Origin: Ophiura sarsii
Lineage: Eukaryota > Echinodermata > Ophiuroidea > Amphilepidida > Ophiuridae
Assembly (NCBI GenBank): GCA_035610835.1
Contig: CM069441.1
Span: forward strand, 82,755,848 to 82,819,847
Reading direction: 5' to 3'
Length of the DNA stretch: 64,000 nucleotides
Of this stretch, positions 32,039 through 43,877 are shown piece after piece. A model generated the notes under the pieces. The model was not told the DNA's origin. It ran no database searches and saw only the letters and a list, made by a program, of their open reading frames with translations. Made by a program: the position numbers and the translations under genes. Position 1 is the stretch's first letter, and each line of letters begins with the position of its first letter.

Positions 32039-33390
32039 CCCCAACGACCAAGATCAGCTATGAAATCCTGCCCCATATGTAAAAAGGTCGGACGCTCCGA
32101 CTTTCAACATTTCCTGAGTGAGTGTTCTTTCCTTCCCGACAAGGATAGGAAGGTTTTTTTACGGGCCCGCCAAGTGGCCAACATCTTTGATGAGGACGAA
32201 GATGAGGAAGCACCCCCTGACATCACATGTGCTTATGTGGAACAACCTGCACAAGATCAACCACATCCAGCGAAAATACCAAGTGCGCTTCGTGTTCAGG
32301 TTCGTCAGTCACCATACTTCAACACCTTTCACAAACATCACACAGTTAGAGTTACAATTGATAGTGGCGCAGGGGGAAACCTCATACGTGAAAGTACAGC
32401 AAGATCATTGAATGCCGACATTGTCAAAAGCACCCAGTCGGCCCACCAAGCAGATGGCTCATCACCATTGGCCGTCGTTGGGGAGACAACTATGACTGTC
32501 TCTCTCGAGATGGGCATGAGTTCCAGTTTCAAGGCTTAGTGGTTAAGAGCCTAGATGTCGATGTACTGGCCGGTATCCCGTTCATGGAAAATAATGACAT
32601 CACCATCAGACCTGCGAAACACGAGATTATTCTTAGTGATGGGACTAGTGTATGGAACACAGTCTACTACGCATAGGCCTAATCACCAGATTGTGCGTCG
32701 TGCACTTGTATTGCGTGCCCCGTCAAAAACCACGACTATCTGGCCAGGTGATTATATCGAAGTTGATCTACCACAGGAAATGTCGACTTGTGATGGTACC
32801 TTTGCTTTGGAACCACGCACTGACACTCACATCTCCAAGATCCTCACTGCATGCTAACCACATACCAGTATGGCCAAGACCTAGTATAGTACAGTACAGA
32901 GTATTGCAGGCAAAATTCGTGTCCCAAATCTCTCCAATGAGCCACTACTCTTCAAACGCCAAGAACACTTTGGTCAGATCCGCACTGTTTACATCCCAGA
33001 AGCCGGTGATCCTCTACATGTCAACCACAGTACCACTACAAATAAACGCTCATCCCAGCCATTTTCTTCTTCCGTCTCGGTGGACCCAGATAACACGCTC
33101 AGCACAGAAGATCGGAGTCGTTTCAATACCCTTTTGGAAGAGTATGATGACGTGTTCAATCCTTCATTCCCTGGATACAATGGCTCTGCAGGCCCCTTCA
33201 AGGCTGTCGTCAACATGGGCACCGTCCAACCACCACAACGCAAGGGTCGTCTCCCTCAGTACGCAACAGACAAGCTCCAAATGCTACAACACAAATTTGA
33301 TGAGCTTGAACAGCAAGGCGTTTTTGCCCGTCCTGAAGACATCAATGTGTCCGTTGAGTACCTTAAAACTCTTTACCTGACATAGACGCA
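32039..33390 (+). mobile_element. Gypsy-type LTR retrotransposon gag-pol fragment, decayed
   Basis: Order on the plus strand: a zinc-knuckle-like CPICKKVGRSDFQHFLSEC (from about 32069); a retropepsin site IDSGAGGNLI (about 32358); protease C-terminal part in another frame (VLAGIPFMENNDITIRPAKH, about 32561); then in a third frame YDDVFNPSFPGYNG, PPQRKGRLPQYATDKL, FARPEDINVSVEYL, the linker entering the reverse transcriptase (33080-33365). Frames change at least twice and homology stops before the RT catalytic core. No LTRs seen. Confidence 0.82.
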
Positions 33391-33439
33391 TTAATGCGTC
33401 AACACGACCTTTTTTACGTTTTACCCTATAACTCGTTAA

Positions 33440-33570
33440 CCAAACATCGGAAGTATGGCAAACTATACCTTTTTGGAATCCTTGTGCTCAGCCAAACAAT
33501 TTGGTATGCCTTTTAGTGTAATTGAAGGCATTTGAATTTTTGTGCCCCTGTATGGCGGCCATTTTGGATT
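33440..33570. mobile_element. Fragment of the foldback MITE family of 2960-3440
   Basis: Contains accaaacatcggaagt(a)tgg and ggaatccttgtgctcagcc, the reverse complement of the gctgagcacaaggattcta end. Confidence 0.55.
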
Positions 33571-35108
33571 TTGGGCTTACGGTATATTTGTCGTGCTGAT
33601 ACATACAACTTCACTGTCAGATTGCGTTAATGTTAATGGAGCCTCATGGAGGTCACCTGGAACGTATTCTAAATGGGACAACCTTCGATGAGGCCTTCAA
33701 GCAACATTAGAATAATCCTGTAAGTTTACATCAACATGTTTGACAGCTGAGTGATGCGTGTGTTCACTTTTCTGTTACGGTATTCAATTTGTTAGGTCTG
33801 TGTTTTTGCATTAGAACACGTCTCTGAATATGGAAAACATTTAAACTAGATTGCACTATAGAAGCGAAAAGTATGTGTGATTATGATGAGATCACTGTAA
33901 AGTAAAATTTTAAATATTACAATTGACGGATCACTTTCCGTGTAACCAACTCTAACCGTCTTTTTGTTAATCTCAATAGGTGTGGAAATATGAACTTCCG
34001 AAGTTAAAATTACATTTTTGCAGTAATAGTATACATATTTTACTTCTAGGGTGGCATTACAAACATACAGTATGTTTGGTATCAAAATTATTTCCCACAT
34101 CTCCTCTTTCTAAATATGTATTATTTTTTCAATGGCGACTTATATTTTGTTAAATACAAAGCTTCAAAGTTGTGCATAGTCTTTTGGGACACCCTGTATA
34201 TAGACAGAAAGAACTGGGGTTTTTCAAACCCACCCCCACATTTATAACTGAGCCTGTCGTCAGTGGTGGCACCACCAGCATCCAGGGATGGGGTGGGGTA
34301 GGGGGGGGGGGGGGGGGGGTGCGGGTGCGGTAAGATGTTTTGGCTAAGTGATTTTGACATTAATAGTAATCTTTTCGATTGTTTGGGGCACATGCTGAGG
34401 TGGGGATTGAGCTGACGTGGGAAAGGATCGTGACTGGGGGCGGCGGCCGAACCATTGGCAACAGACAGTTATACCTGGAAATGTTATCTGGTGCCTGTAT
34501 TAACACAGACGAACAGACAACATGAATCAGTGTACAAATATTTAAACGTTCACGCTTTTCAAATATTGGAAAAGTTCACGCGTTTCGTACTTCCTCAAAT
34601 AAGAAAAATAGTGCAGCTTTGTAAAATATGTTTCTAAAAATGTATTATACTTTATAGATCACTGATCTGATTTGGCATTAGGATAATTAGGAGCATACGT
34701 TCATGGCTGATTTGGATTGTTCTGAAAGTCAATTAGATATTTATCACTGGATTCAGAGTCATATTTCGATTTCAGACAAATGTGGTAAACTTTGATTCAA
34801 ATTACAATTTTCGCTCCAAAATGTCACATTACAAATCAGCGTTCTGGTTCATTCGGCGGGAGAGTGTAAATATTTGTTCATGTTTGGCAGACGGTTATTG
34901 GTTATTAGGCAGCTGCAACGTAGGCATTTGTAAATGTTTTCATATTTAAAGAATCGCTACATGTTGCATACATCATCACAACTACAAAATTGACAATACA
35001 GTATTATCGAGAAACCCGCCAGATTCATCCATCTTTAACTCGCATTCGATCAACACTAAAAACGATACATCACACACTTCGAGATTGAAACATTTCGGAC
35101 GTTTAATA
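33571..35108. other. No gene recognised
   Basis: Includes a mariner-like end (gggacaccctgtatata, 34186-34202) and a G run at about 34301-34319. The region just upstream of 35109 may contain the promoter of the cysteine-rich gene, but no TATA or other core element is convincing. Confidence 0.4.
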
Positions 35109-35171
35109 ATGATGCCAAGATTCACCATGTTTGCCATTGCAGTGTTCCTGTGTCTGTTGAGTGTTTATGAG
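35109..35171 (+). CDS. Signal-peptide exon of the cysteine-rich gene
   Basis: 63 nt, 21 codons, phase 0. Two consecutive ATGs start it; donor GAG|gtaccg is of medium strength. A stop follows three codons into the intron. Confidence 0.65.
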
Positions 35172-36180
35172 GTACCGTAAATATTATAAAGGTGTTCATT
35201 CATTTCTTTAAACAAAATATTTCTACGGGTTTCCTTAAAATAGAGGATGCATTTTCAACATTTTGGAGTCCAATGCAGCTATTCACCCCCCCCCCCCCCC
35301 CCTCGCCCCTACCATGTCTACATCAATGTAGGCCTGCGATTCACCCAGAAAAAGGCGATGAATCCATACAAACGTTGGAAGTTTATTCAGCATGTTATTC
35401 CAATCCGAACCAGCAACCTTCAAATTTATAACATAATGCATGCTCTTAGTCTTATACTATTTTAAGTCGAAGAGGAACAAGAGCGTAGTTATTTAATATA
35501 GGTCTTTCATAGTGTCCTGTCGGTTGAAAGATGCCTCCCCCTCCTCTCTCAGTCGGAACATCTTTTGACCACACATGGGCGCACTATTGTGAACCAGGGG
35601 CGTAACTACTTTTTTTGAGTGGGGGGGATGAAAATTATCAGACTCAAATACGGCAGGGCTGTCAAGTTCAGAGTAATGTTCAGAGTGAGACTTTTTTAAC
35701 CTCAAAATATTTTTTTAATCGCTACGCTCGTAAAACTATTGCCCGCCTTTTGTAACCCAAATAATACACTTTTTACAGATTGGGCTCATTTTGTAGCCCA
35801 AAAATTCAGGAATAATGCACTTGTCAATTGTAATTTTATGCCATCGGATTTAGGACTTTGGACCAACTATGTATTCTCTTATATACACTAGCCTATTGTG
35901 ACTTTCTTAAGACACTTTTTTCAAAGGGGGGGCGTTTTCAAAAATCCAAAAACTTGTGAGTCAAATATGCGCGCGTAGCGCGCGAAAATTATCGAATTTG
36001 CACCTATTTTGTACACGATCGAGGTACATTTTGGCTCTAAACAAGCTTGTTGCAAAGAATATTGCATTTTGGGAAGACAAATGCGCGCGTAGCGCGCGAA
36101 ATTTTTTCATCTATGTACAAATTTTCCGGGGAAGATTTTCAAAGGGGGGGGGCGATCGCAACCGTCGCCCCCCCCCCCCG

Positions 36181-36221
<41 letters not shown>

Positions 36222-36900
36222 ATCTGACGGGCAAGTCAGCCCGTGGGCTAATGTGTACGCATGTTGGAGTTCCAGGCCTTCTTCCATGCTCCTGGATCAC
36301 AGTTTTACAGTGGCCACTGATGGTGGTGTTGCCGACTTCTTCATGCATTCCTTGATTGATAGCAATTTGTAAATCGCTGTCGTCATTGTTTTCATTTTAA
36401 AATGATAAAATCCAAACTGCAATGAATGAATTGAATGTCCCAGTGTGGTTGTGTCCAGTGTGCAGTGTGTGAATCTTTACGCCCACCTATTTGTTTAAAT
36501 ACGTCACTTTTAAAATTATTGGTTATGAAAAATCTGGGGGGGATGATTACATTAGGCATCCCCCCAGGTAAAAATCTGGGGGGGATATATCCCCCCCATC
36601 CCCCCCCTGTTGTTACGCCAGTGTTGTGAACATCTTCATATATGATTCACAGTAATAGTTGGTATATCGTTATTGTCTCAACAGGTAACAGGTTCTCGTC
36701 TGGGTGGTTCCGCTATGGGACACGATCATAACAACAGAGACTGTTTACCTGACTTCCCAGATAAGTGCACGGACGATGACGAATGCTTGTCGCATCCGAA
36801 AAACACCAATCATGTCCATGCCAACTGTGATGGTCTGTACCGATGCAGACATTCCAAATGTGTACTGGTTAAACATCACAGCGAATTGAATTTGCAGTAG
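35109..36900 (+). CDS. Small secreted cysteine-rich protein, two coding exons
   Basis: Exon 1 (35109-35171) encodes MMPRFTMFAIAVFLCLLSVY-E, a textbook signal peptide (basic n-region, long hydrophobic core). Exon 2 (36685-36900) joins in phase 0 (GAG|gtaccg ... ctcaacag|GTAACA) and encodes 71 residues with six cysteines spaced C-x7-C-x5-C-x13-C-x5-C-x4-C (DCLPDFPDKC, DDDECL, ANCDGLYRCRHSKCVL), ending TAG. The mature chain of about 70 residues is acidic then basic with HxH-type histidines. No family is recognised; three disulfides in an extracellular protein or peptide is inference. A hAT-like element occupies most of the intron. Confidence 0.68.
35595..36623. mobile_element. hAT-like non-autonomous element in the intron of the cysteine-rich gene
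   Basis: Ends CAGGGGCGTAAC ... GTTACGCCAGTG, flanked by the 8-bp duplication TTGTGAAC (35587-35594 and 36624-36631). Interior contains cgcgcgtagcgcgcg palindromes (35969 and 36083) and long G and C runs. Its right end is only 62 bp from the exon 2 start. Confidence 0.8.
36167..36221 (+). repeat. Poly(C) tract with a single interruption
   Basis: About 55 bases of C broken by one G at 36180. It lies in the hAT-like element, and its length may be unreliable in the assembly. Confidence 0.9.
36685..36900 (+). CDS. Cysteine-rich exon
   Basis: 216 nt from acceptor tctcaacag to TAG. Carries all six cysteines. A good donor (AAAAAG|gtaaat, 36907) lies just after the stop, so a further, non-coding or alternative exon is possible. 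Confidence 0.68.
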   Translation, partial: VTGSRLGGSAMGHDHNNRDCLPDFPDKCTDDDECLSHPKNTNHVHANCDGLYRCRHSKCVLVKHHSELNLQ

Positions 36901-37450
36901 AAAAAGGTAAATGAGTTTCCTGTTACCAAGATTACTTCGTGTCCTAAAAGTTAGAAAGGTGACATTTAGTGCTATACAATGTGAATGTACACTGATTGTA
37001 CAATGATTCGTGGCATTTACAAACAATTCTGTACGGTGCTTTAACAGTTTTAAACTCATAAGGTTAAAGGTAGGTGTTCCGATCTGGCCCAGTTATTAAC
37101 TTGATGCTTTCTATTCTACATGAAGGGTCGTCCTTAAAATAGCCATATTCCAAAGTTTGAGTTGCATATTAAACTCCAATGGTTCTTATTTTAGAAGCAC
37201 GTGACATGGAATTGGTCATAATAGCACACAAAACTAGCCGGGTGTTAACCACCTTTGGCGGTAATTCACTGCATTTGGTCTATAACGTCTAAAATGGAAC
37301 ATTATCTTGAGCCTAAGAATTTACAGAGATAATGAGAAAAATATGGGTTTTCTTTTGATATCAAAATATGTTGATGTTTCTATAATGATTTCCTAAATAA
37401 ACGCCTCAAAAAAGTTGTTTCAATCGGCTTTATTTCATACATAATATATA
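36901..37450. other. 3' flank of the cysteine-rich gene
   Basis: AT-rich; no AATAAA right after the stop, and an aataaa is at 37395-37400. Contains ggttaaccacc-type repeats shared with 39350 and 40760. Confidence 0.4.
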
Positions 37451-38339
37451 CACATGGAAAAAAGTATCGCACCACTTTTTTTTTTAAATGCAAATGTGGC
37501 CTCGAATTTTGCCACCATGGTGTGATATTAAGGATCATTTGTTTGCGTGTTTGCGTAAGCTGTCCAACAAAATGCTATGCAATAAAAGGGCCACATTTTA
37601 GTTTGTGACGTAATCAATGTGATGTTTTTCATGGCCAAGGGGAAAATGCATGCTTTTGTCCAAAAACATGCATGAAACAAGTTTGGGTATAACTCGATAT
37701 TGAATAGACTTTAAAAACTTAAAATAGTCATTATATTAGTTCTGTATTTGGCGCAAGAAGTGTTTCATTTATACATTATAGGCTACAATTCAGTGAATTA
37801 GCCCAAACATGCCATTTTTTTGTTGCTCATAAATTCAGCATATACGATGAGGTCACCGTTGATTTTTTTAAATTTATTTGACCTAGGTCAACACTTCCGC
37901 AATATTACTTTTGTCATTTTAAATTAATTAAAATTGGACCTGTTTTGACCTTTGACCCCATAACCGTTGGGCGTACGAAAAAGGGAGTTTTTTCATGTTT
38001 GAGGACAATCGAGCAACTTTTGAAGTTTGACCCCAGATGACCTTTGACCTTGGAAGACTTGAATGTGTTACCAAGGATTACAACTATAGAGATTAATCAT
38101 TGGGCCTCTCAATATCGCGTTTTACCCAAACTTGTTTTATGCATTTTCCCTTTGGCCTTGCAAAACATTACATCGATTACATCACAAACTAAAATGTGGC
38201 CCTTTTAATGCATAACATTTTGTTGGACAGCTTACGCAAACAAATGAACCTTAATATCACACCATGGTGGCAAAATTCGAGGCCATATTTGCACTTTTCA
38301 ACAAGTGGTGCGATACTTTTTTCCATGTGTAGGCCTATA
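37451..38339. mobile_element. Mariner-like MITE with long inverted arms, TA-flanked
   Basis: Ends CACATGGAAAAAAGTATCGC and GCGATACTTTTTTCCATGTG with TA on both sides (37449-37450, 38340-38341). Arms pair over more than 200 bp (aaaatgtggcccttttattg / gggccacattttagtttgtg regions). No transposase. Confidence 0.82.
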
Positions 38340-38879
38340 TAAGCTACTTCATGATATTGTCATGCGTACATCACTGCTGGAGAAAGCTGATCATCTTTCA
38401 AATTATACCAAATTTGTACCAATCACCTCTTCGAGCCCATTAGAAATGTCTCACATTGAATATGCCAAAAATCACCACTACTAACTGTATTTTGGATCAG
38501 CTACATTAGCATGATTAGGAGGATGGCTGACTCCGTGTTTCTATATTCTATCTTAGTATAGTATTTCCCTGGTGAGGCTGGTTTTAGTGGCTAGTGGCCC
38601 TATACGAGGAGGGCTATAGTATTTGTGCTCAAAAGATAATATATAGAGCATCTATCCACGGGACCGTCCTACTTATAAAATACTTGGTTGTCGATGCTTC
38701 CTTGACCAAACGGCAAGAGTTGTTCTTTCGAGCACAAAATAGGGGTGAATTTGACATACTGAGATTGAGACGTCCCCACAATCTCTTGGAAGCGGCTGGG
38801 CACTGAAACAAATGATTGCAAAAATGTCATGTCGTTGGGAAGATGACCACATCACATTTCCATTGATATGTAACGCAAT

Positions 38880-39055
38880 ATTATGAATATCCGAAATATA
38901 TATTATGAATATCCGAAATATATATAGGCCTATATTATGAATATCCGAAATATATATATTAGGAATATCCAAATCATATTATGATTCGAAATATATATAT
39001 TTGATGAATATCCGAAATATATATATTATGAATAGGCCTATCCGAAATATAGGCG
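38880..39055 (+). repeat. Short tandem repeat tatgaatatccgaaatatatat
   Basis: About seven degenerate units of 20-30 bp, two of them interrupted by ataggcctat. AT-rich minisatellite. Confidence 0.75.
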
Positions 39056-39367
39056 ATTAAAAAAAAATGTCTGGACTCTTTGAGGAGTTTATTTTTTACA
39101 TCATTTAACATGGACTTCACAACATTTGGTCAACCACCCCCCCCCCCCCGCGTGTTAATCATAAGAGCCGAGATCATGTCTAACCATTCCATCGTGATAA
39201 CGATTTGATACAATTAAAGGTGTATGTCTGATCACCTTTTTTGGCTGTGATTATTTATTTTGATATCAGAAGAATCCCCATATTTTACTCATTTATGTCT
39301 GTCAAATCTATAAGGGCCAGAAATGTTCCTTTTAGAAATTATAGGCTAAAATGTGGTTAATTACTGC

Positions 39368-40743
39368 CAAAGGGCGTCATCCCGTTTTCAAAAGTGGGGG
39401 GGGGGGACATCAGACACGGATCCAGAAAAGGTTAGGGGGCGGCCCCAAAAAATGAAATTGATCAGGTATGATCCAAGCGGTGCACAGTACCGCCCTCCGA
39501 GCTATGCTCGGACAGGGGGGTGTCTGAGGGGGATGTGCCCCCCTCAGAAGTAGAAAAAAATCAATTTTGGAACTCATTTGGTGCGATCTGGTGTATACTT
39601 TTGACCAAAGTTTATCAAAAAGCCACCTCTTCATTTCCAATAAATATTTTGGTTTTTTTTGTCAATGCAAGAAAGAAGTTGAGCATATTTTCCTGATTCA
39701 AGTATAGATTGTTTAAAAGCTCGAACAGGGGAAACTACTTTGCTAGCGTGCAAAAAATGCTAAATAATAAAAAGGTACAGAAAAAGTTTCTGAAACCATC
39801 TTGTTCCAATTTAATAACAAAGTAGTAAAAATAATTCACGCTGAGCGTGAAAAAATAGATATTGTAAAAAGAAATGTTTAGAAAAAAGTTCCTGAATCCA
39901 TCTTGTTAAGCTTGAATAATAAATAAATAATAAAACTAAAATGCGCATAGCGCGCAAAAATTGGTTATTTTAACACTAAAATGGTCCAGAAACCCGGTCA
40001 TGAAGCCATCTTGTTAAGCGTGAATAAAAAACATTCAAACTAATTCGCGCGTAGCGCGCAAAAAATTGGGGTTTTTTTACACTGAAATGATCTTGAAAAC
40101 GTTCCTGAAGCAATCTTGTTAAGCTTGAATAATAAAACATTGAAAACAATTTGTGCGTAGCACGCAAAAAAATGGTTATTTAACACTAAAATGGTCCGGA
40201 AAAACGTTCATGAAGCCATTTTGTTTAAGCTTGAAATAAACAATGAAACCAATTCGCTCAAAACGCGCAAAAATGATCCAGAAAACGTTCCTGAAACATG
40301 TTTTATAAAGCCTGAATAAACATTGTAACCATTTCGCGCAAAGCGCGAAAAAAAATGGCTATTTTTAACACTAAAAAGCTCCAGAAAAATGTTCCTGAGC
40401 CATCGTTTTATAACTTGAATGAAGAAACATTGCCAACTCGCACGAAGCGGGCAAAAATGGGTTTTTTCTCACTAAAATGGTCCAGAAAACGTTCCTGAAA
40501 CCATGTGGTTAAGCTTGAATAATTAAACATTGAAAAATCCGCGCAAAAAATGGCTTCTTTTGAGGGGGCATCATCATCACTCATCATCATCATCATAATT
40601 AGACACTTTCAGCCTCAGGATTATTCAAAAAAGTGGGGGGGACATCTGCTATTATGTCCCCCCCCCCCCCCCCCCACACTTTGAAAAGTGGGGGGGGGGG
40701 GGGGGGACGTGTCCCCCTGTCCCCCACCCATATGACGCCCCTG
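39368..40743. mobile_element. hAT-like element carrying a ~115-bp minisatellite
   Basis: Ends CAAAGGGCGTCAT ... ATGACGCCCCTG with the 8-bp duplication ATTACTGC (39360-39367, 40744-40751). Interior 39760-40560 holds about eight degenerate units of the type gcgcgtagcgcgcaaaaa ... ctaaaatggtccagaaaacg ... cttgttaagcttgaataa. G and C runs lie near the ends, as in the copies at 6.4 and 35.6 kb. Confidence 0.78.
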
Positions 40744-41265
40744 ATTACTGCCATCGGTGGTTAACCACCCGCCAGTTTGTGTATTTCTCAATGGGCAAAT
40801 TTCTTGTGATTATCCTTCATGTAAAATACAAAAACATCAAGTTGAAAATCGCGCCAACAATCAGAACGTTTATCTTTAATGTATTTGTTGATGAGTTCAT
40901 TGAATAAGTTGTTGTATCATGAAGTTCAGTTACCTTTAAGGAAATGGCCAAAATATCAGTTAATTACTATGCTCGAATCTACTCGGCGATCATCAGTTTT
41001 GACAATTCAAAAGCAATGGCATTTGTTGGTATTTCTGTAAAATCAGCTATACGAATAACACATCTTCGACTCGGACAAGATTTATTCTATAAAATCAAAA
41101 ATTTGGAACAATTAATAAGGGTGAATTTTGTCCAAATTGAATTCGAAATATCACAATTTTTGCTCCATAAAAATACACAGAGAACTTTGATTTAATGACT
41201 TCACTTTTTACACGAGCAGTATATAAATATAATCTACATTATTTCTCTTTTAATTTCTATTTTAG

Positions 41266-41370
41266 ACGCAGTGCCAGTACTTCTCAACCAACTTTTCAAG
41301 CTATTATGTGCCATGTAATGGCAATTTGAAAGCCTGTCACATGGTCTCACACAAACTTTACTGGATTTAA
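41266..41370 (+). CDS. Candidate terminal exon, cysteine-containing
   Basis: After a strong acceptor (tttctattttag) phase 0 gives TQCQYFSTNFSSYYVPCNGN then LKACHMVSHKLYWI and TAA; the other phases stop early. Three cysteines and the same strand as the cysteine-rich gene 4.4 kb upstream suggest an alternative last exon or a neighbouring paralogue. No in-frame donor linking it to 36685-36900 was found before that exon's stop. Confidence 0.3.
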   Translation, partial: TQCQYFSTNFSSYYVPCNGNLKACHMVSHKLYWI

Positions 41371-41440
41371 AACAAAATGTCGATACTTTTCACTTATAAC
41401 TTCACCTATTTGGCTATTTTGCATTATGATATAACTTTAA

Positions 41441-41798
41441 AGGCATATTATGTGATCTTTTCCAGGTGGCGCCCTCCTTTCTTGATTTATTTTTTAGAAA
41501 GTAGATTTTCTTGCAGATTTACATTTCTGATCATAAATCATAAGTATATTCTGAGTTACAGAGCGATAGATTCCTAATTACTTCACCATCAAGGTTTTAG
41601 AGATAATTTAGAGTGAAAACTAAACTGTCTATTTTCTCTCTTTAAACCACGATTTTGAAGTAATTAGGAATCGTATCGCGCTGTAACTCAGACTATATTT
41701 ATGATCAAAAATGTAAATCTGCAAGAAAACCTACTTTCCAAAAATTATCCAGAGTAGGCCTAGAGGGCGCCACCTGGAAAATATCACATAATATGCCT
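41441..41798. mobile_element. TTAA-flanked foldback MITE (piggyBac-like)
   Basis: TTAA at 41437-41440 and 41799-41802 flanks aggcatattatgtgat ... atcacataatatgcct. Arms of about 150 bp pair, including caggtggcgccctc / gagggcgccacctg. Confidence 0.8.
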
Positions 41799-41959
41799 TT
41801 AAGTTGATGTCCCTGGCCGGGATGAGTTCTACTGAATTTAACTACAATACATTATAATTTGATGTGCCGACTGCTAGCCCCAATTATTGATTAATGGTGT
41901 GGAATAACATCAACTGAAAACCCAATGTTGATTTCCTGATCGTTTTTCATGTAGTTATA

Positions 41960-42386
41960 CAGGGTGTCCCTAAAAAAAGGGTCCGCGTGTTCCACATCAT
42001 TGCCCTCATTGATTACTCAGTATTTGGCTGCGATAATCTGAAAGATAATTCAGTTGGCTTTCAAATGCCGTTTGTTTATTTGCTCATTTAGCTCATATCA
42101 ACATCAATTGGTAAATATTCATTATCAAATGAGCAAAATGACTCTTTCCAAGAGCGTATCTTTTCCTAAAAAGTGGCACAACCCTTGTAGGTCTTTTTGT
42201 ACCCATGATTAATCAAACATATCATTGGATTGGGAAGAGCAATTACAATCAGACCAATGGCATTTGAAATCCAAATAAATGATCTACTAGCTTATAATAT
42301 TATCATTAATACCAAATACTGAATGTTTGATGAAAGTAATGAGTATGACATTTGAACAAGTGCAGCAATCTTTATGGGACACCCTG
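41960..42386. mobile_element. Mariner-like MITE, CAGGGTGTCCC family
   Basis: Begins cagggtgtccctaaaaaaag and ends gggacaccctg, with TA on both sides. Same terminal family as 49417-50521. Confidence 0.7.
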
Positions 42387-43167
42387 TACCCGTCAATTAT
42401 GTTTTTGTTGATGTGTTTCTACTTGGGAACCCAACCCTAAAACAATATCATTTTTCAGTTGAGTCTTGAAACATAACTAGGAATATCTCAAATAAATAGC
42501 AACAACATCCAATTATTATTTCTGTATTTAGTAGTTTTTATTGATCAATGATCTCATGCATGTACAAGAGAACAAAACAAATAGCTGCATCATTATTCTT
42601 CAGAAAAGATCTTTTTAATAGTTAGCCTGTTGGTCCCCTTCCTCATGATCTTAGCCTTCCCGGTATTGGACGACAGATTCCTACCATAGAAATCCAGGCT
42701 ACAATGAGGTTGTATACAGCTCTCCCGGCACGACAAGCCCGACTAACCTCATCCGTCAATGGCATGAGTTTCCTTAAATACAAAGGAACTTGTATTTTAG
42801 AATTGCCCCGTCACAAGTTTATGGACAAGATGCAGCAAAAAGTAAATCCTACACCCATAAGATATCGATAGACAGCCTTCATCACATCAAACAAATTCAG
42901 TAAATTTGTTATACATTTCTGCATCTTGTCTATAAAATTTTGACATCAAATAATCACATGTAGACACTTACATTGACAATATGGAGAGAGATTATGAAAT
43001 TATAATAATGATACAGTTATCAAAATATTTAGTGGGCAAAATATGATCGTTGCAAAATTAATTCAAAACAAGAGAGCCCATAATCATAATGCAAGTCAAC
43101 CCTAAATTATGATGATCTCAAAATGCAATAATTTGAAAAAAATTGTTAGCTAAATTTGTAAAGGACT
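42387..43167. other. SRP14 downstream region, no gene recognised
   Basis: A minus-strand AATAAA is at 42537-42542. The 49-codon minus frame ending at 42593 is open but unrecognised. It may be SRP14 3' UTR or intergenic. Confidence 0.35.
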
Positions 43168-43383
43168 AGGGTAAAGTCGCCAGTTTTCAGTCGGCACCTA
43201 TTTTCGGTCACCTGGCCAAAATCGTGTATTGCATCGGTCGTTGCCATTTTAAAAGCAATACCGGGCATCAACTATGCTGCAGTTTTTTAGCCGTCAGTTT
43301 ATAAAGACGAGGTCATTTTCATTACATAATTTGGGCGAAGTGACCGAAAATAGGCGCTGACCAAAAACTAGCGACTTTACCCT
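43168..43383. mobile_element. Short foldback MITE agggtaaagtcgc
   Basis: Ends agggtaaagtcgcc ... gcgactttaccct, with further inverted match cctattttcggtcac / gtgaccgaaaatagg. Confidence 0.82.
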
Positions 43384-43877
43384 ACCTGTTTGCCATACAA
43401 GCTACTTTTTCTTCCAGTAACGTTATCAGTAACTGATAGATAGATGAACTATAAATGTATGGTTAATGAAAAATGATTCAATTTCATACAAAACAAATAA
43501 CTAAAATGAAGTATTCTTCTGCAATGTCAGCAATCTATGACTTGAATCAAACAGCTCACTGGCTCATTACATGCATTTGGTGCTGTCAATTTAATATACC
43601 CTAGTGTCTTATGTACGTTAAGCACTGTAATATGTATAATCGTGCATGGAATAAGGAGACGGGCTATGACTATTTAGTGTTGACCTCTCCAATGAGTGTG
43701 CACTTTCTTTATTTGCGACGATTGATCAAAATTCAAAATTCATTTGGTTATGAGTTAATGGAAATTTGAGTTGAATGTTGAATCATTAAAATGATTCAAC
43801 ATTGGAACACGATACCATCTTTTTTGTCAAGACTCAAAATAATTACAATTACATTATCTTTGTTGCAATGTTACACT

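Noticed and set aside
32652..33380. 242-codon plus-strand frame as an independent gene
   Set aside because: Overlaps the Gypsy protease-to-RT region in a wrong frame; the family motifs are in the neighbouring frames.
35956..36372. Proline-rich protein (poly-P) frames
   Set aside because: Produced by the poly(C) tract inside the hAT-like element.
42593..42744. 49-codon minus-strand frame rich in Lys/Arg, possibly a C-terminal exon
   Set aside because: A competing frame in the same segment is equally open and no family is recognised; could be SRP14 3' UTR.
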